Positions 1 to 9,500 of a stretch of DNA of 35,153 bases are shown here, piece after piece. Under the pieces are notes generated by a model that was not told the origin of the DNA, ran no database searches, and worked only from the letters and a program-made list of their open reading frames with translations. The stretch lies in the NCBI RefSeq assembly GCF_030382115.1, contig NZ_JAUDRJ010000003.1, positions 5,544,565 to 5,579,717 on the forward strand, read 5' to 3'. How positions within the stretch are numbered: position 1 is the stretch's first letter; each line of letters starts with the position of its first letter. The position numbers and the translations under genes were made by a program. The DNA is from Nostoc sp. GT001. Its GTDB lineage: Bacteria; Cyanobacteriota; Cyanobacteriia; Cyanobacteriales; Nostocaceae.

Positions 1-1007
1 CCATAATGTGTACCTGCAACTTTCCCTCGAAACACAATGTAATTGTAGATGTTGTAGAACAACATAATGGGAATCAGAAATCCAATGAAGATAATCATAA
101 ACACTAACGCGCTAGGTGCTGCGGCTGCCTGATAAATTGTGATACCTGGAGGAATAATATAGGGAAAAACAACTAATCCTAACCCAACAAAGCTAAGTAG
201 AAAAAGCAGTACTGTCCAAACGAGGGGAGTAGTTTCTGCTTTGCGGTTCAGGCTTTGAATCAATAACCAAATCAGCAGCACACCTAACACTGGAATGATT
301 GAAAATAGATACACTTCTGGCTGATGAAATAACTTTGCCCTGGCATTTTCATACACAACAGGGGTGGCGATCGTGATCAAGATTGCACCTAAAAGCGTTG
401 TCCAGGCAGCGAGTTTGGCTGTGCGGTAATGGGACGCTTGTAGTTCTCCCTCAGTTTTTAAGATGAGATAGGTGGAGCCAATCAATACATAACCCTGGAT
501 TAATGTCAAGGCAACCAGGAGCGATCGCCAATCGAACCAATCCCACATACCGCCGATAAAGTGACCCGCTGCATCCACCTTGATGCCTTCCAAAATCGTG
601 CCCAAGGCGAATCCTTGAAATAGCGCCGCCATGAAACTACCGACTCCAAACGCTACATTCCAAAACACTTTGTTTGTAGAATGCTCTCGAAATTCAAAGG
701 CCACAGCCCGAAAAATCAAGCCAAAGATCATCCCAAAAATAGGAATGTAGAGCGCATTTAAAATAGTGCCATAAGCCAGAGGAAATGCCCCAAACAACGC
801 ACCCCCCATCAACACCAACCAGGTTTCATTGGCATCCCAAACATTACCCAAACTCGTCATTAAGATGTCGCGTCGGTCGTCATTGGAACTTGTTAGTGAT
901 AGGATGCCTACGCCTAGATCAAACCCGTCTAACATGACGTAGAGAAATAAAAACAGAGCTAAAATGACAAACCAAACCTGCGCTAAAAAGTGTTCCAGAT
1001 TCTCCAT
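1..1007 (-). CDS. cydB: Cytochrome bd-type quinol oxidase subunit II, 3' end cut by window edge
   Basis: Reading from an ATG at 1007 to the left edge gives 335 open codons with no stop, starting MENLEHFLAQVWFVILALFL and continuing LDGFDLGVGILSL, the hallmark N-terminus of CydB. SLGNVWDANETWLVLMGGAL follows and is also family-typical. The protein is strongly hydrophobic, with about eight membrane segments expected. The family usually has about 335-380 residues, and the last visible residues (FRGKVAGTHY) look like a CydB tail, so little is missing. With CydA it forms the heme bd oxidase that oxidises quinol and reduces oxygen in the membrane. It lies 93 bases downstream of cydA on the same strand, so the two are probably co-transcribed. 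There is no stop inside the window, so the end is unknown. Confidence 0.95.
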   Translation of the reverse strand, partial: MENLEHFLAQVWFVILALFLFLYVMLDGFDLGVGILSLTSSNDDRRDILMTSLGNVWDANETWLVLMGGALFGAFPLAYGTILNALYIPIFGMIFGLIFRAVAFEFREHSTNKVFWNVAFGVGSFMAALFQGFALGTILEGIKVDAAGHFIGGMWDWFDWRSLLVALTLIQGYVLIGSTYLILKTEGELQASHYRTAKLAAWTTLLGAILITIATPVVYENARAKLFHQPEVYLFSIIPVLGVLLIWLLIQSLNRKAETTPLVWTVLLFLLSFVGLGLVVFPYIIPPGITIYQAAAAPSALVFMIIFIGFLIPIMLFYNIYNYIVFRGKVAGTHY

Positions 1008-1044
1008 ACAGTTACCTATTGATTTACCATACTCAGCACTCTTC

Positions 1045-1097
1045 ATTACGAATTACGAATTGCGAATTACGAATTACGAATTACGAATTGCGAATTG
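1045..1097. repeat. Heptamer tandem repeat (STRR type) in the cydA-cydB gap
   Basis: About seven and a half copies of a 7-bp unit, ATTACGA with two ATTGCGA variants, run without interruption. They fill most of the short space between the cydA stop and the cydB start. Short tandemly repeated heptamers between genes are known from heterocystous cyanobacteria. The array would be transcribed within the cydAB message. Confidence 0.9.
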
Positions 1098-1100
1098 ATT

Positions 1101-2543
1101 TCATTGCTCTGCTTCTACAGGACGTTGATCTGGAACAAATTCAGCCGGAGTAGTTTCTGCGACAGGTTCGGTGTCAACGCCTGGAACCGGAAGTTCCAGA
1201 TTCGGGCCTTGACGAATGATGCGACTACCAAAGAATAAAGCACAAATAAACAGGGTTGTATAAATTCCAGTAAAAATGATCAAGGATGTTAACACCTCAC
1301 TAGCAGGTAGGTGAGAAACTCCGTCTGCGGTGCGAATTTGCCCATAAAGCACCCAAGGTTGCCGCCCAACACAACGCACAATCCAGCCTGATTCGACGGC
1401 GATGTAGCCCAATGGAGCCGCCAAAATCCAGATTCGCAGTAGCCATTTCTGCGAGGCGATCGCTTCTGGTGAGAGTTTTCCCCGCAACCACTGAATCACA
1501 CTGAGTCCCATCAATCCAGCCAAGAAGAAGCCAATGCCGCTCATAATACGGAAAGAATAATAAATCAAACCCACCATCCGGGGGCGATCTTCAGGCTTCC
1601 AATGTTTCAGTCCAAGAACGGGTTTAGAGAGGTTCTTTTTAAATTCCAAAATATAGCCTAAGCCGTTGGGAATTGAGATTTCCCAATCATTTTGCTCAGT
1701 CTGATTATTGGGTAATGCCACCACACTCCAAGGCGCGGGCTGTCCGGCTGGAGAGGTTTCCCACTTGGCCTCCATCGCCGCGAGTTTGGTAGGTTGATAA
1801 TCAGCTACTTGTTCGGCGCTGAGGTGTCCGACATAGATTTGTAATGGGGTGACTGCGATCGCAGTTGCTAAGACAATTTTAAGCGATCGCGCAAAGAAAG
1901 CCTGATGACGTTTGTTGAGAATATACCAAGCGCTAATTCCCCCAATCACAAACAGCGAAGTTTCCAGCGTCGCCAAAAACATGTGCGAGACACTGTTGAG
2001 CATGAAGGGATTTAAAATTGCCTGAAAGTAATCATCCACAACAAACTTCCCATTCACCATTTCTCCGCCAGCAGGAGTCTGTAACCAAGAGTTGGCCGCT
2101 AAAATCCAGAAGGTAGATAGGTTTGCGCCAAAGGCAACCATAATCGTGGCGAAATAGTGAATCACTGGGTTGACTCGTTCCCAGCCAAACAGCATAATCC
2201 CCAGAAATCCAGCTTCTAGCATGAATGCCATCGAAGCCTCAAAGCCTAAAATGCTGCCAAAAAAGTCGCCTACCGCTTCGGAAAACGGTGCCCAGTTCGT
2301 GCCAAATTGAAACTCCATCGGCAAACCGGATGCTACACCAATACCGAAGTTCAACACATATAGCTTTGCCCAGAAACGAGCATGGTGATAGTAATCGGGA
2401 TTGCGTGTTTTGAGCCACATTCCTTCGACTATGACTAGATAAATCCCCATCCCAGTGGTGAGAACAGGCCATAGCATGTGAAAGATCGCCGTCAGTGCAA
2501 ACTGCATCCGCGATAAGGCAACGGTATCCGAGAGAAAATCCAT
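1101..2543 (-). CDS. cydA: Cytochrome bd-type quinol oxidase subunit I
   Basis: The 480-residue membrane protein is the heme-bearing subunit of the bd-type (CydA/CioA) quinol oxidase, which reduces oxygen to water without pumping protons. Candidate heme ligands are visible: His22 in the first helix (AIFHMLWP), His187 in SVSHMFLATLE and Met334 in FRIMSG. Glu102 and Glu110 (GFEASMAFMLEAG) match the conserved acidic pair near the haems, and GRQPW at 393-397 is the family signature. It is shorter than the E. coli protein (522), which fits the short Q-loop type found in cyanobacteria and CIO enzymes. The ATG at 2543 has AGAGG about 8 bases upstream. cydB follows on the same strand. In heterocystous cyanobacteria such oxidases can serve respiratory protection, but nothing here shows cell type. 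Confidence 0.96.
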   Translation of the reverse strand: MDFLSDTVALSRMQFALTAIFHMLWPVLTTGMGIYLVIVEGMWLKTRNPDYYHHARFWAKLYVLNFGIGVASGLPMEFQFGTNWAPFSEAVGDFFGSILGFEASMAFMLEAGFLGIMLFGWERVNPVIHYFATIMVAFGANLSTFWILAANSWLQTPAGGEMVNGKFVVDDYFQAILNPFMLNSVSHMFLATLETSLFVIGGISAWYILNKRHQAFFARSLKIVLATAIAVTPLQIYVGHLSAEQVADYQPTKLAAMEAKWETSPAGQPAPWSVVALPNNQTEQNDWEISIPNGLGYILEFKKNLSKPVLGLKHWKPEDRPRMVGLIYYSFRIMSGIGFFLAGLMGLSVIQWLRGKLSPEAIASQKWLLRIWILAAPLGYIAVESGWIVRCVGRQPWVLYGQIRTADGVSHLPASEVLTSLIIFTGIYTTLFICALFFGSRIIRQGPNLELPVPGVDTEPVAETTPAEFVPDQRPVEAEQ

Positions 2544-2773
2544 GAACTAACCTCTGAATTCGTTTAAATCTTTACTTGCACAGCATCTTTGGGTTATAGC
2601 CGAATGCATTAAAGATACCACTGGGAACACAAGAGGAGTACGAAAATTTTCTCCGTTGTAACTCAGTCTGCCTACACAAGCATTTTGTGAGACTTTAATT
2701 AGCGATCGCTGCACTAAATTTCACAAGTGCGTAGCCGTAAGGTTTGTCCTCAGACATTGCACTCTGAAAGTTA

Positions 2774-3526
2774 TTAACTTGTAGAAGTGCTAAAAGATAG
2801 TGCAGATGCTTCCAGTAGATGCGGATGGTGGCGTTCCCAAAAACTCAAAATCTGTTCGCCAACCTGTTGAGGATAGAAGTAGTGAAAAAAATGATACCCT
2901 TGTGGGCATTCCCAGAGCTTATCTTCTGGCTTGAACCAATTCAACCAGTCATGTAATGCAGTTGGGTTGACTACCGGATCGCTCTTGCTACCACATACCA
3001 TCATTGGCATAGAAACTCCACCCTTGGGTAAATAAACCAACTTAAATAAAGAGTGTGATGATGGAGATTGTTCTAAATCTTTATCTAAGGCAGCTACTAA
3101 CTTTTTAGTGGTATGAGCTGGTTGATTTCCAAATAGACTGCGAACGCTGCTTGCCAAAACTAACTCACGGCTAATGCTAAAAAGTTGTCGTTGAAAGTAA
3201 TAGTGAGCTTGCCAATTGTTTGCAGGTTGAGCTGCTACAGCCAGCAGAGTTAGCGATCGCACTTTTTGCGGAAATCGCCGCGCAAAGGTTAAGGCGATCG
3301 CACCACCCATAGCATGTCCTGCTAAATGCACAGGGCGATCGCGCCATTCTAAAAACTCATATAGCAACTCCACAGCTTGATCTATGGAACTTGCTTCATC
3401 TTTGGTTTGCTGGTATTCCCACTGGGCGACATTTATATACCTAGATAAATATTCAAGTAATGGTTTATCAAAACGCTGCAAAACAGGACTGGCACTTAAC
3501 CATAAAATATCAAATGAATCAGACAT
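2774..3526 (-). CDS. isiC: Alpha/beta hydrolase-fold protein downstream of flavodoxin (IsiC-like), nucleophile replaced by Ala
   Basis: The 250-residue protein has the alpha/beta hydrolase layout. The nucleophile elbow reads AGHAMGGA, so the position that is Ser in GHSMGG is Ala72 (codon GCT). The other triad candidates are kept: Asp183 in CGSKSDPVV, and His212 or His215 in GYHFFHYF. There is no signal peptide. It sits 67 bases downstream of isiB on the same strand, the arrangement of the isiB-isiC part of the cyanobacterial iron-stress operon, and the symbol rests on that order plus the fold. A perfect palindrome lies between the two genes. Without the serine, ordinary ester hydrolysis is unlikely, so it may be a binding or scaffold protein or use another mechanism. 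The substrate is unknown. Confidence 0.8.
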   Translation of the reverse strand: MSDSFDILWLSASPVLQRFDKPLLEYLSRYINVAQWEYQQTKDEASSIDQAVELLYEFLEWRDRPVHLAGHAMGGAIALTFARRFPQKVRSLTLLAVAAQPANNWQAHYYFQRQLFSISRELVLASSVRSLFGNQPAHTTKKLVAALDKDLEQSPSSHSLFKLVYLPKGGVSMPMMVCGSKSDPVVNPTALHDWLNWFKPEDKLWECPQGYHFFHYFYPQQVGEQILSFWERHHPHLLEASALSFSTSTS

Positions 3527-3563
3527 AAATACCTATAACTTCTAAATTATCAACTTCAACAAA

Positions 3564-3585
3564 GGCGCACAGCTAGCTGTGCGCC
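3564..3585. terminator. Perfect 22-bp palindrome between isiB and isiC-like gene
   Basis: Arms GGCGCACAG and CTGTGCGCC surround a CTAG centre, giving a stable 9-bp GC-rich stem just after the isiB stop. On the minus strand it is followed by TTTGTTG, only a weak U-run. It could partly terminate transcription or stabilise the flavodoxin message. It may equally be one of the dispersed palindromic repeats seen elsewhere in this window. Confidence 0.6.
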
Positions 3586-3593
3586 CCAAATCT

Positions 3594-4106
3594 CTACAAA
3601 CCAAACTCTGTCTTCAACTGAGCAACCCAAGTTTTAATTCGCTCATCTGTTAAATCAGATTGACTACCTTCATCAAGTGCCAATCCGACAAACTTGCCAT
3701 TTCTCAAAGCTCTAGATTGATCGAATTCATACCCCTCAGTTGGCCAGTAACCAACGGTTTTACCACCCCGTTGGGAAATTTTTTCTTCCAGAATTCCAAT
3801 TGCATCCTGGAAGTTATCGCTATAGCCATATTGGTCTCCATCACCAAAATAGGCAACCAGCTTACCACTAAAATCTATTTGATCTAGATCGGAGAAAAAG
3901 CCTTCCCAATCGCTCTGAAGTTGACCAATATCCCAAGTAGGAGAGCCAATAATTAGCAAGTCATACTCATCAAAAGTGCTGCTATCCGCTTCGTAAATGG
4001 GATGCAATGTCACAATATCATCACCAAACTCATCCCGAATTTTTTCAGCATCAGATTCAGTGTTGCCAGTTTGAGTACCGTAAAACAAACCAATTTTTTT
4101 TGACAT
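3594..4106 (-). CDS. isiB: Long-chain flavodoxin
   Basis: The 170-residue protein closely follows the Anabaena long-chain flavodoxin from memory. The FMN phosphate loop is TQTGNT at residues 11-16. The two aromatic residues that sandwich the flavin are Trp58 (SPTWDIG) and Tyr95 (DQYGYSDNFQ). The long-chain insertion is present, and the C-terminus (WVAQLKTEFGL) is complete. It is a soluble one-electron carrier that replaces ferredoxin after photosystem I under iron shortage. The hydrolase gene follows. The usual isiA partner is not upstream: the next 1.2 kb has no gene. No convincing Fur box could be read upstream, though FurA control is the norm for this gene in cyanobacteria. Confidence 0.97.
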   Translation of the reverse strand: MSKKIGLFYGTQTGNTESDAEKIRDEFGDDIVTLHPIYEADSSTFDEYDLLIIGSPTWDIGQLQSDWEGFFSDLDQIDFSGKLVAYFGDGDQYGYSDNFQDAIGILEEKISQRGGKTVGYWPTEGYEFDQSRALRNGKFVGLALDEGSQSDLTDERIKTWVAQLKTEFGL

Positions 4107-5307
4107 ATTGACACCTGATAAATAAATAGTTGTGTGTTCTGCTGAAAAGTCGCCCTGAGAGGTTGGTTAATCCAGCGTTCTCTGCCCATCAAGACATCGA
4201 CTCAAGTGTTTGAACAGCCACGCAAGTCAAAAGCGTTATCTTTTTAGACAGTTTGCAAATAGCTGAAATACATGGCTTGCTTAATGAGTATTAATCTCAA
4301 TAACTCTGAAGATATAGTACCAGAGTTATTGACAGTCTTTTTCATTTATAGCAGTAAAGTTATGTTAAGTATTTCAGCAAAAAAACCGAAAACTAGACGA
4401 GGCAGCAAGAATTCTCGTACCTTAATTGGTCAGAAACCTCGCACTTACGAGTCGTAATGCGTAAAGCCCCCGGAATAAACCAAGACTTGATCTTGGAAGG
4501 TCCCGTTAATTTTTGCGTTAACGTTCTTTGTAGATTAATCGCTTACAGCAGTTTTGTTTTAGTTTTGTTTTATATGAAGTACAAAGCTACGGGTTTTGAG
4601 GCAGGAGCAAGGAAGTAGAAACTTGATGGGCAAGTCCTGCTGTACCTCATTTACTTGAAAACAGCTGTAATACCATTTCACGAAATGCTTGATACCAATG
4701 ATTTATCTCTAACTCTTTCCCCCTCTGACCCCGTTTGGGTAGGCTACCTCGGCTCCGGTTCCATCGAGCGACTTGTACTGAGCGTAGTCGAAGTAAGTAG
4801 AGATGATCGGCACAAGTCACGGCAAGCCTACTCCCCTGCTGCTTATTTGTATCAACCTTAAAGTGAAAAAGAATATAGAGACGAGCAGCACTAAGTCCCT
4901 ATTAGGGTTCTGTATAACGCATATTTAATTTCTGGAAATGTCTTTTTAGCTTGATGAAGTCCGCTTATGCGGACTTCGCTTGTATAGCCTAGTCATTCCC
5001 AGAAATTACGCAACTGGCACAAAGTTAAATATGTGATTAAATCAGGTTGCAGTCAACGACTGAAAAGATATTTTACGTAATACGCATTATGGTTATCTCG
5101 TATTATGCAGAAGTTCTAAGTGTAATATACTTCCGCAGAAAAAATTTGGGTATTATTACTGAATCTTTATCAGTATTTTCACTGTATTATCTTCAGTTAA
5201 AGAGCCAAACCAATAGATTATTAAGAAAGTCTAAAGGTATGGATTAATACGTAGAATGTAGTTTAAAACATCCATTAACTCAATCAAAATTTAAGAGATA
5301 CAAAGAT
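4107..5307. other. 1.2-kb intergenic region without a convincing gene
   Basis: Only short open frames (60-68 codons) occur, with no ribosome site, no recognisable family and poor composition. The stretch includes the isiB promoter region on the minus strand and the decarboxylase promoter region on the plus strand. Visible structures are a small inverted repeat CCAAGA/TCTTGG at about 4479-4495, a copy of a sequence containing CTGAGCGTAGTCGAAG at about 4777 that I recall as a common dispersed cyanobacterial repeat, and the nested palindrome at 4927-5007. Confidence 0.6.
4927..5007. repeat. Nested inverted-repeat element, about 81 bp
   Basis: The outer arms AATTTCTGGAAATG (4927-4940) and CATTCCCAGAAATT (4994-5007) pair at 13 of 14 positions. 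The centre is a perfect palindrome at 4956-4977, with arms GAAGTCCGC and GCGGACTTC around TTAT. The segments between outer and inner arms also partly pair. The whole could fold into one long hairpin. It resembles a small non-coding palindromic repeat or MITE-like unit. Target-site duplications were not convincingly seen. Confidence 0.65.
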
Positions 5308-6459
5308 ATGTCAAATAAAGTCGCTAAGGAATTGGCTGATTTTCTGCTGCAAATAGAACAGCGATCGCAGCTTCATGCAGGCTATCCATATAATTTAAGT
5401 TGTGATTACAGTGCGATCGCTAAATTTTTCAATCTTCTGTTAAATAATGCTGGAGATCCATATATTGAACCAGATTTTGGTCTCCATTCTCGTAAGTTTG
5501 AGCAAGAAGTATTATCTTTTTTTGCCCAACTCTATAAAATTCCAGAAAATGAGTTTTGGGGTTATGTTACTGCTGGCGGAACTGAAGGTAATTTATATGG
5601 AATATTCTTAGCAAGAGAAATCTATCCCGATGGCATTCTTTACTCATCACAAGACTCTCATTACTCTATACCAAAAGCAGCAAAACTATTCCGCATTCAA
5701 CATAATGTTGTTAACTCACAAATTAATGGAGAGATGAATTATGAACATTTTGAACAACTCATTAGCGAAAATCGCAATTATCCTGCGATCGTCAATTTGA
5801 ATATTGGGACTACTGTCAAAGGCGCAATTGATAACTTAGACAAAGTTCTCGAAATCTTAGAACGCAATCAGATTAAAGATTACTACATTCATTGTGATGC
5901 CGCCCTTTCAGGATTAATATTACCCTTTCTAGATGGCGCTCCACAAGTTAACTTTCAAAAACCCATAGATAGTATAGCTATTTCTGCTAAATTCATTGGT
6001 TCTCCCTTGCCTTGCGGTGTAGTTTTAACTAAGAAAAAATGGGTAGAAAAAGTTGAAACAGCAATTGAATATATTGGTTCATCAGATACAACAATCCTCG
6101 GTTCTAGAAACGGTCATACCCCTCTGATTCTCTGGTATGCAATAAAAACCAGAGGTTATGATGGATTAGCCAAAGAAGCAAATACCTGTATAGATAATGC
6201 GCAATATCTTTTCCAACAACTTAAAATCAGAGAATATCCATGTATGCTCAATAAATTTTCTAATACCGTAGTGTTTCAAAAACCTTCTCAAAGGTTAATT
6301 AAAAAGTGGCAGTTAGCAATTTATGAAAATTGGGTACACATTGTAGTCATGCAAAATATCGATCGGCACAAAATAGATACTTTTGTTAACGAGCTTTTGT
6401 TAGAAGAAGGGTTGCTCGATAAGGTAGACAATTTCCAACTACAATCATCCCGACACTAA
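5308..6459 (+). CDS. hdc: PLP-dependent histidine decarboxylase-like protein
   Basis: The 383-residue, fold-type I PLP enzyme resembles the bacterial PLP histidine decarboxylases (about 378 residues), which convert histidine to histamine and CO2. Family signatures in order are: LHSRKFEQEV; the phosphate-binding TAGGTEGNLYG; DSHYSIPKAA with the His expected to stack on PLP; HCDAALSG with the Asp that contacts the pyridine nitrogen; and the Schiff-base Lys228 in AISAKFIGSPLPCG. In relatives I recall the last motif as SGHKFIG or SGHKMIG. Here one residue is missing and the His before Lys is lost. Serine or other amino-acid decarboxylase activity is the alternative. The gene faces the permease fusion tail to tail, 74 bases apart, which suggests but does not prove a link to an imported amino acid. 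No SD of full strength is visible. Confidence 0.82.
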   Translation: MSNKVAKELADFLLQIEQRSQLHAGYPYNLSCDYSAIAKFFNLLLNNAGDPYIEPDFGLHSRKFEQEVLSFFAQLYKIPENEFWGYVTAGGTEGNLYGIFLAREIYPDGILYSSQDSHYSIPKAAKLFRIQHNVVNSQINGEMNYEHFEQLISENRNYPAIVNLNIGTTVKGAIDNLDKVLEILERNQIKDYYIHCDAALSGLILPFLDGAPQVNFQKPIDSIAISAKFIGSPLPCGVVLTKKKWVEKVETAIEYIGSSDTTILGSRNGHTPLILWYAIKTRGYDGLAKEANTCIDNAQYLFQQLKIREYPCMLNKFSNTVVFQKPSQRLIKKWQLAIYENWVHIVVMQNIDRHKIDTFVNELLLEEGLLDKVDNFQLQSSRH

Positions 6460-6533
6460 GAAGAGATTGTCAAGTGAAATTTATTGCCCAGTTTGACAAA
6501 GTGTTTCTCTAAACAGAATTTGCTCCCAAAATT

Positions 6534-9500
6534 TTATCTTTTTAAAAAGTTTTTTCCGCACAAATTAGCAGCAAGTAGTATTTCTACTTCTGCCTGTTCC
6601 ATAGGTGGTAAGAAAAAATACCCTTGCCCATAATCACATTGTAAAGCCTTCAATTGTGCTAATTGGTCTACAGTTTCTATGCCTTCTGCTGTTACAGACA
6701 TATTTAAATTATGGGCTAATGTCACAATCGCTCGAATAATTTCTAAGTTTTCTCCTCGACTACCTATACTGGTGACAAAAGAGCGGTCAATTTTAATGGT
6801 TTTGATTGGTAGGCGATGTAGATAACTCAAGGATGAATAGCCAGTTCCAAAATCATCCATGTGCATTTCAACATTCAGCGCTGTTAACTGGGAAAGCACA
6901 GTGGTAGCTAATTCAAAATTATCCATCAACAAGCTTTCAGTAATCTCCAATTTCAAACAGCATGGCTCCAGCCCAGTTTGCTGCAAAATATGTTTAACCT
7001 GTTTAAACACATCAGGTTGCGTAATTTGTTTACCAGAAAAATTTACGCTAATCGTCAGAGGTTGTGAGGTAGGAAATTGTTGATGCCATTTGTGCATTTG
7101 GTAACAGGCTTCATAAAGCACCCATTGACCAATACTAATAATCATTCCAGTTTCCTCAGCCAAAGGAATAAAATCTTGAGGGGAAATAAGTCCTCGTTCT
7201 GGATGATACCAACGTATCAGTGCCTCAAATCCAATAATTTTGCCTGTTGTTAGTGAAACAATTGGTTGATAATCAAGGCGAAATTCTTCTTGCTTGAGCA
7301 GCGCATTTCGCAGAGCAGTTTCTAACTCTAAGAGCAAAGCTGCACCCTCGTGCATCTTTGGATCAAAAACCTCATAACGTGCCTTACCAAGTGATTTTGC
7401 ACAATACATTGCCACATCAGCATCGCGTAAAATCTGCGCTGCTTGCTCATAATCTGCTCTACTTAAAGCAATGCCAATACTAACATTAGTAAACACCCGA
7501 TGCTCATTTAATTGAAATGGCAAAGCTAACACCTTTTTAATTCGCTCGGCAACCTGTATTGCGGTGTTGACATCCTCAATTTCCTCAATTAAGATTGTGA
7601 ACTCATCTCCGCCAAAACGGGCAACTATGTCTCCACCTCGCAGAACTGACTTTAGCCGATGAGAAATTGCAATCAAAAGTTGGTTTCCTAGTAGATGTCC
7701 AAGGCTGTCATTAACTACTTTAAAGCGGTCTAGGTCTAAGAAGAGTACAGCAAATAAATAATTATTTTGCTGTTGAGCTTGTTCTATTGCCTGTTGCACC
7801 CGCTCCATAAATAATCGTTGATTAGGTAATCCAGTTAGCCCATCATGAAGGCTATTGTGCAGTAATTGTTCTTGTGCTTCTTGACGTTTAATAATGTCTT
7901 GTTGAAGTTGTTGATTAACTCTAATAAGTTCAATGGTGCGTTCTAGCACCAACTGCTCAAGCTGATAACGATACTGGACTAATTCTTCCTCTGCTAGCTT
8001 CCGCTTAGTGATGTCACGAACAATAACAATATACTCTCGTAGCAGAGAATTAAATGGCTGAGAAATCGTCGATTCAACAATTCGCAAACCTTGGTTAATT
8101 TTCAAGCTTTGCTCGCTTCTAGTAGACCATTGCTCCGGTTTGCCGCGATAGCATATTAGAAGTTGATTCAAGTTTTGCCCAAGTAACTCCTGAATACTTG
8201 TTTGAAATAATTCTTCAGCAGCTGCATTTGTCTGAGAAATTTTTCCGTCTTCATCTAATACTAAAACAGTATCTGGAACCGTATCTAGAGTAGTGATAAA
8301 TAGGTTTCTTGCTTGTTTGCGCGCTTCATCAATAGCAATGATTTGTGGTAAAGTTGTCCAGCAAGCGATCGCAACTCCCGTAAAAGAAAGCGTCACTAAT
8401 AAAATTGCAAGGAAAGAATTTTGAGGATTATTAGAAAGTCTATCTAAAAAATCACGAATAACCCAACTGATTGTGGCAGTAATACAAATCAATGATACTA
8501 AAACAATCACTTGTAATACTACAAAATCTGGATTATTTCTAATAGACTTAGTATCGTAACGCTGTGTCCACCAATTTGGATGTAATGGCGCAAATCTTAA
8601 GCGACGTAGCACTAAATCTCCGCTCATCAAAATAATGGGTAATAATAATCCCGCTAAGAAATCTCTCCAGTTCCAAGCTAAACCTCCCACTATTAAAACT
8701 ACCGCCTCTACCAAGAAAAAACTAAGTGACCACCAAGGCCATAACACGTATGCTTTGCCACGACACATCCATAATCCCAGATGTAGACCCATAATAGACA
8801 TGAGATAACAGGTGCCTGCTACTGTGACAAGTTGAGGTACATTTCCCAAATTTAGACAAAGCAAACTGAGGAGAAAGGTAACTAAAATAGCAGGACCAAG
8901 GACACCTTGACGGGAAACTAATGTAAATATCGGAGCAAGCTGTCTGTCTAAGGCAAGCTGGTATAATATCCGAGGAGAGTTAGAAACTGCTGTAGCAGAA
9001 CTTAGAAGGCAAGATATAGTAATCAGAAGTGTTACTAGAAAGGGGGCAAATTCACCCCAAAAAGGCTTAGAAGCTGCTACTAGATTTAAGAACGCATCGT
9101 CACCTATTCTAGGATTGGGAGCCGAACACATTAATACCCAAGAACCACCTAGAAACACCGGAGGAATTAACCAAGCAGCTACGGTTAAAAACTTTAAAGT
9201 TTTATATGGATGGCGACTATCAGCAATAAAAGAAGAAGTGGTTTCACAAGCATAAATTGAATAGCTAGCTAGAAAAAACCACTTTGTCCATTCTTCAAAG
9301 CTTAGGCTATGTGTGCTAGTTGGGGAAAATTGAAAACTAGGAGATGAAAAGGCTAACCATAATACACCTTGAACACAAAACAATAACAGTAATAAAATCG
9401 CTGGGAATACAAAAAATAAATGTAGAAGCGCCAAAGCACGGGTGCCACTGAAGGCTAAAATAAATGGAATCGCTGTAAATAAGACTTTTAAGAAAGTTTC

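Noticed and set aside
4272..4457. 61-codon plus-strand frame upstream of isiB
   Set aside because: No ribosome site, no recognisable family, and it lies in the divergent promoter region; likely chance.
4655..4861. 68-codon plus-strand frame
   Set aside because: It includes a dispersed repeat (CTGAGCGTAGTCGAAG) and has no ribosome site; composition is not gene-like.
5047..5247. 66-codon plus-strand frame before the decarboxylase
   Set aside because: No ribosome site and no domain; it occupies the likely promoter of the decarboxylase.
6460..6533. Possible terminator between decarboxylase and permease fusion (TGTCAA/TTTGACA)
   Set aside because: The pairing is only about six bases with a long loop, too weak to call.
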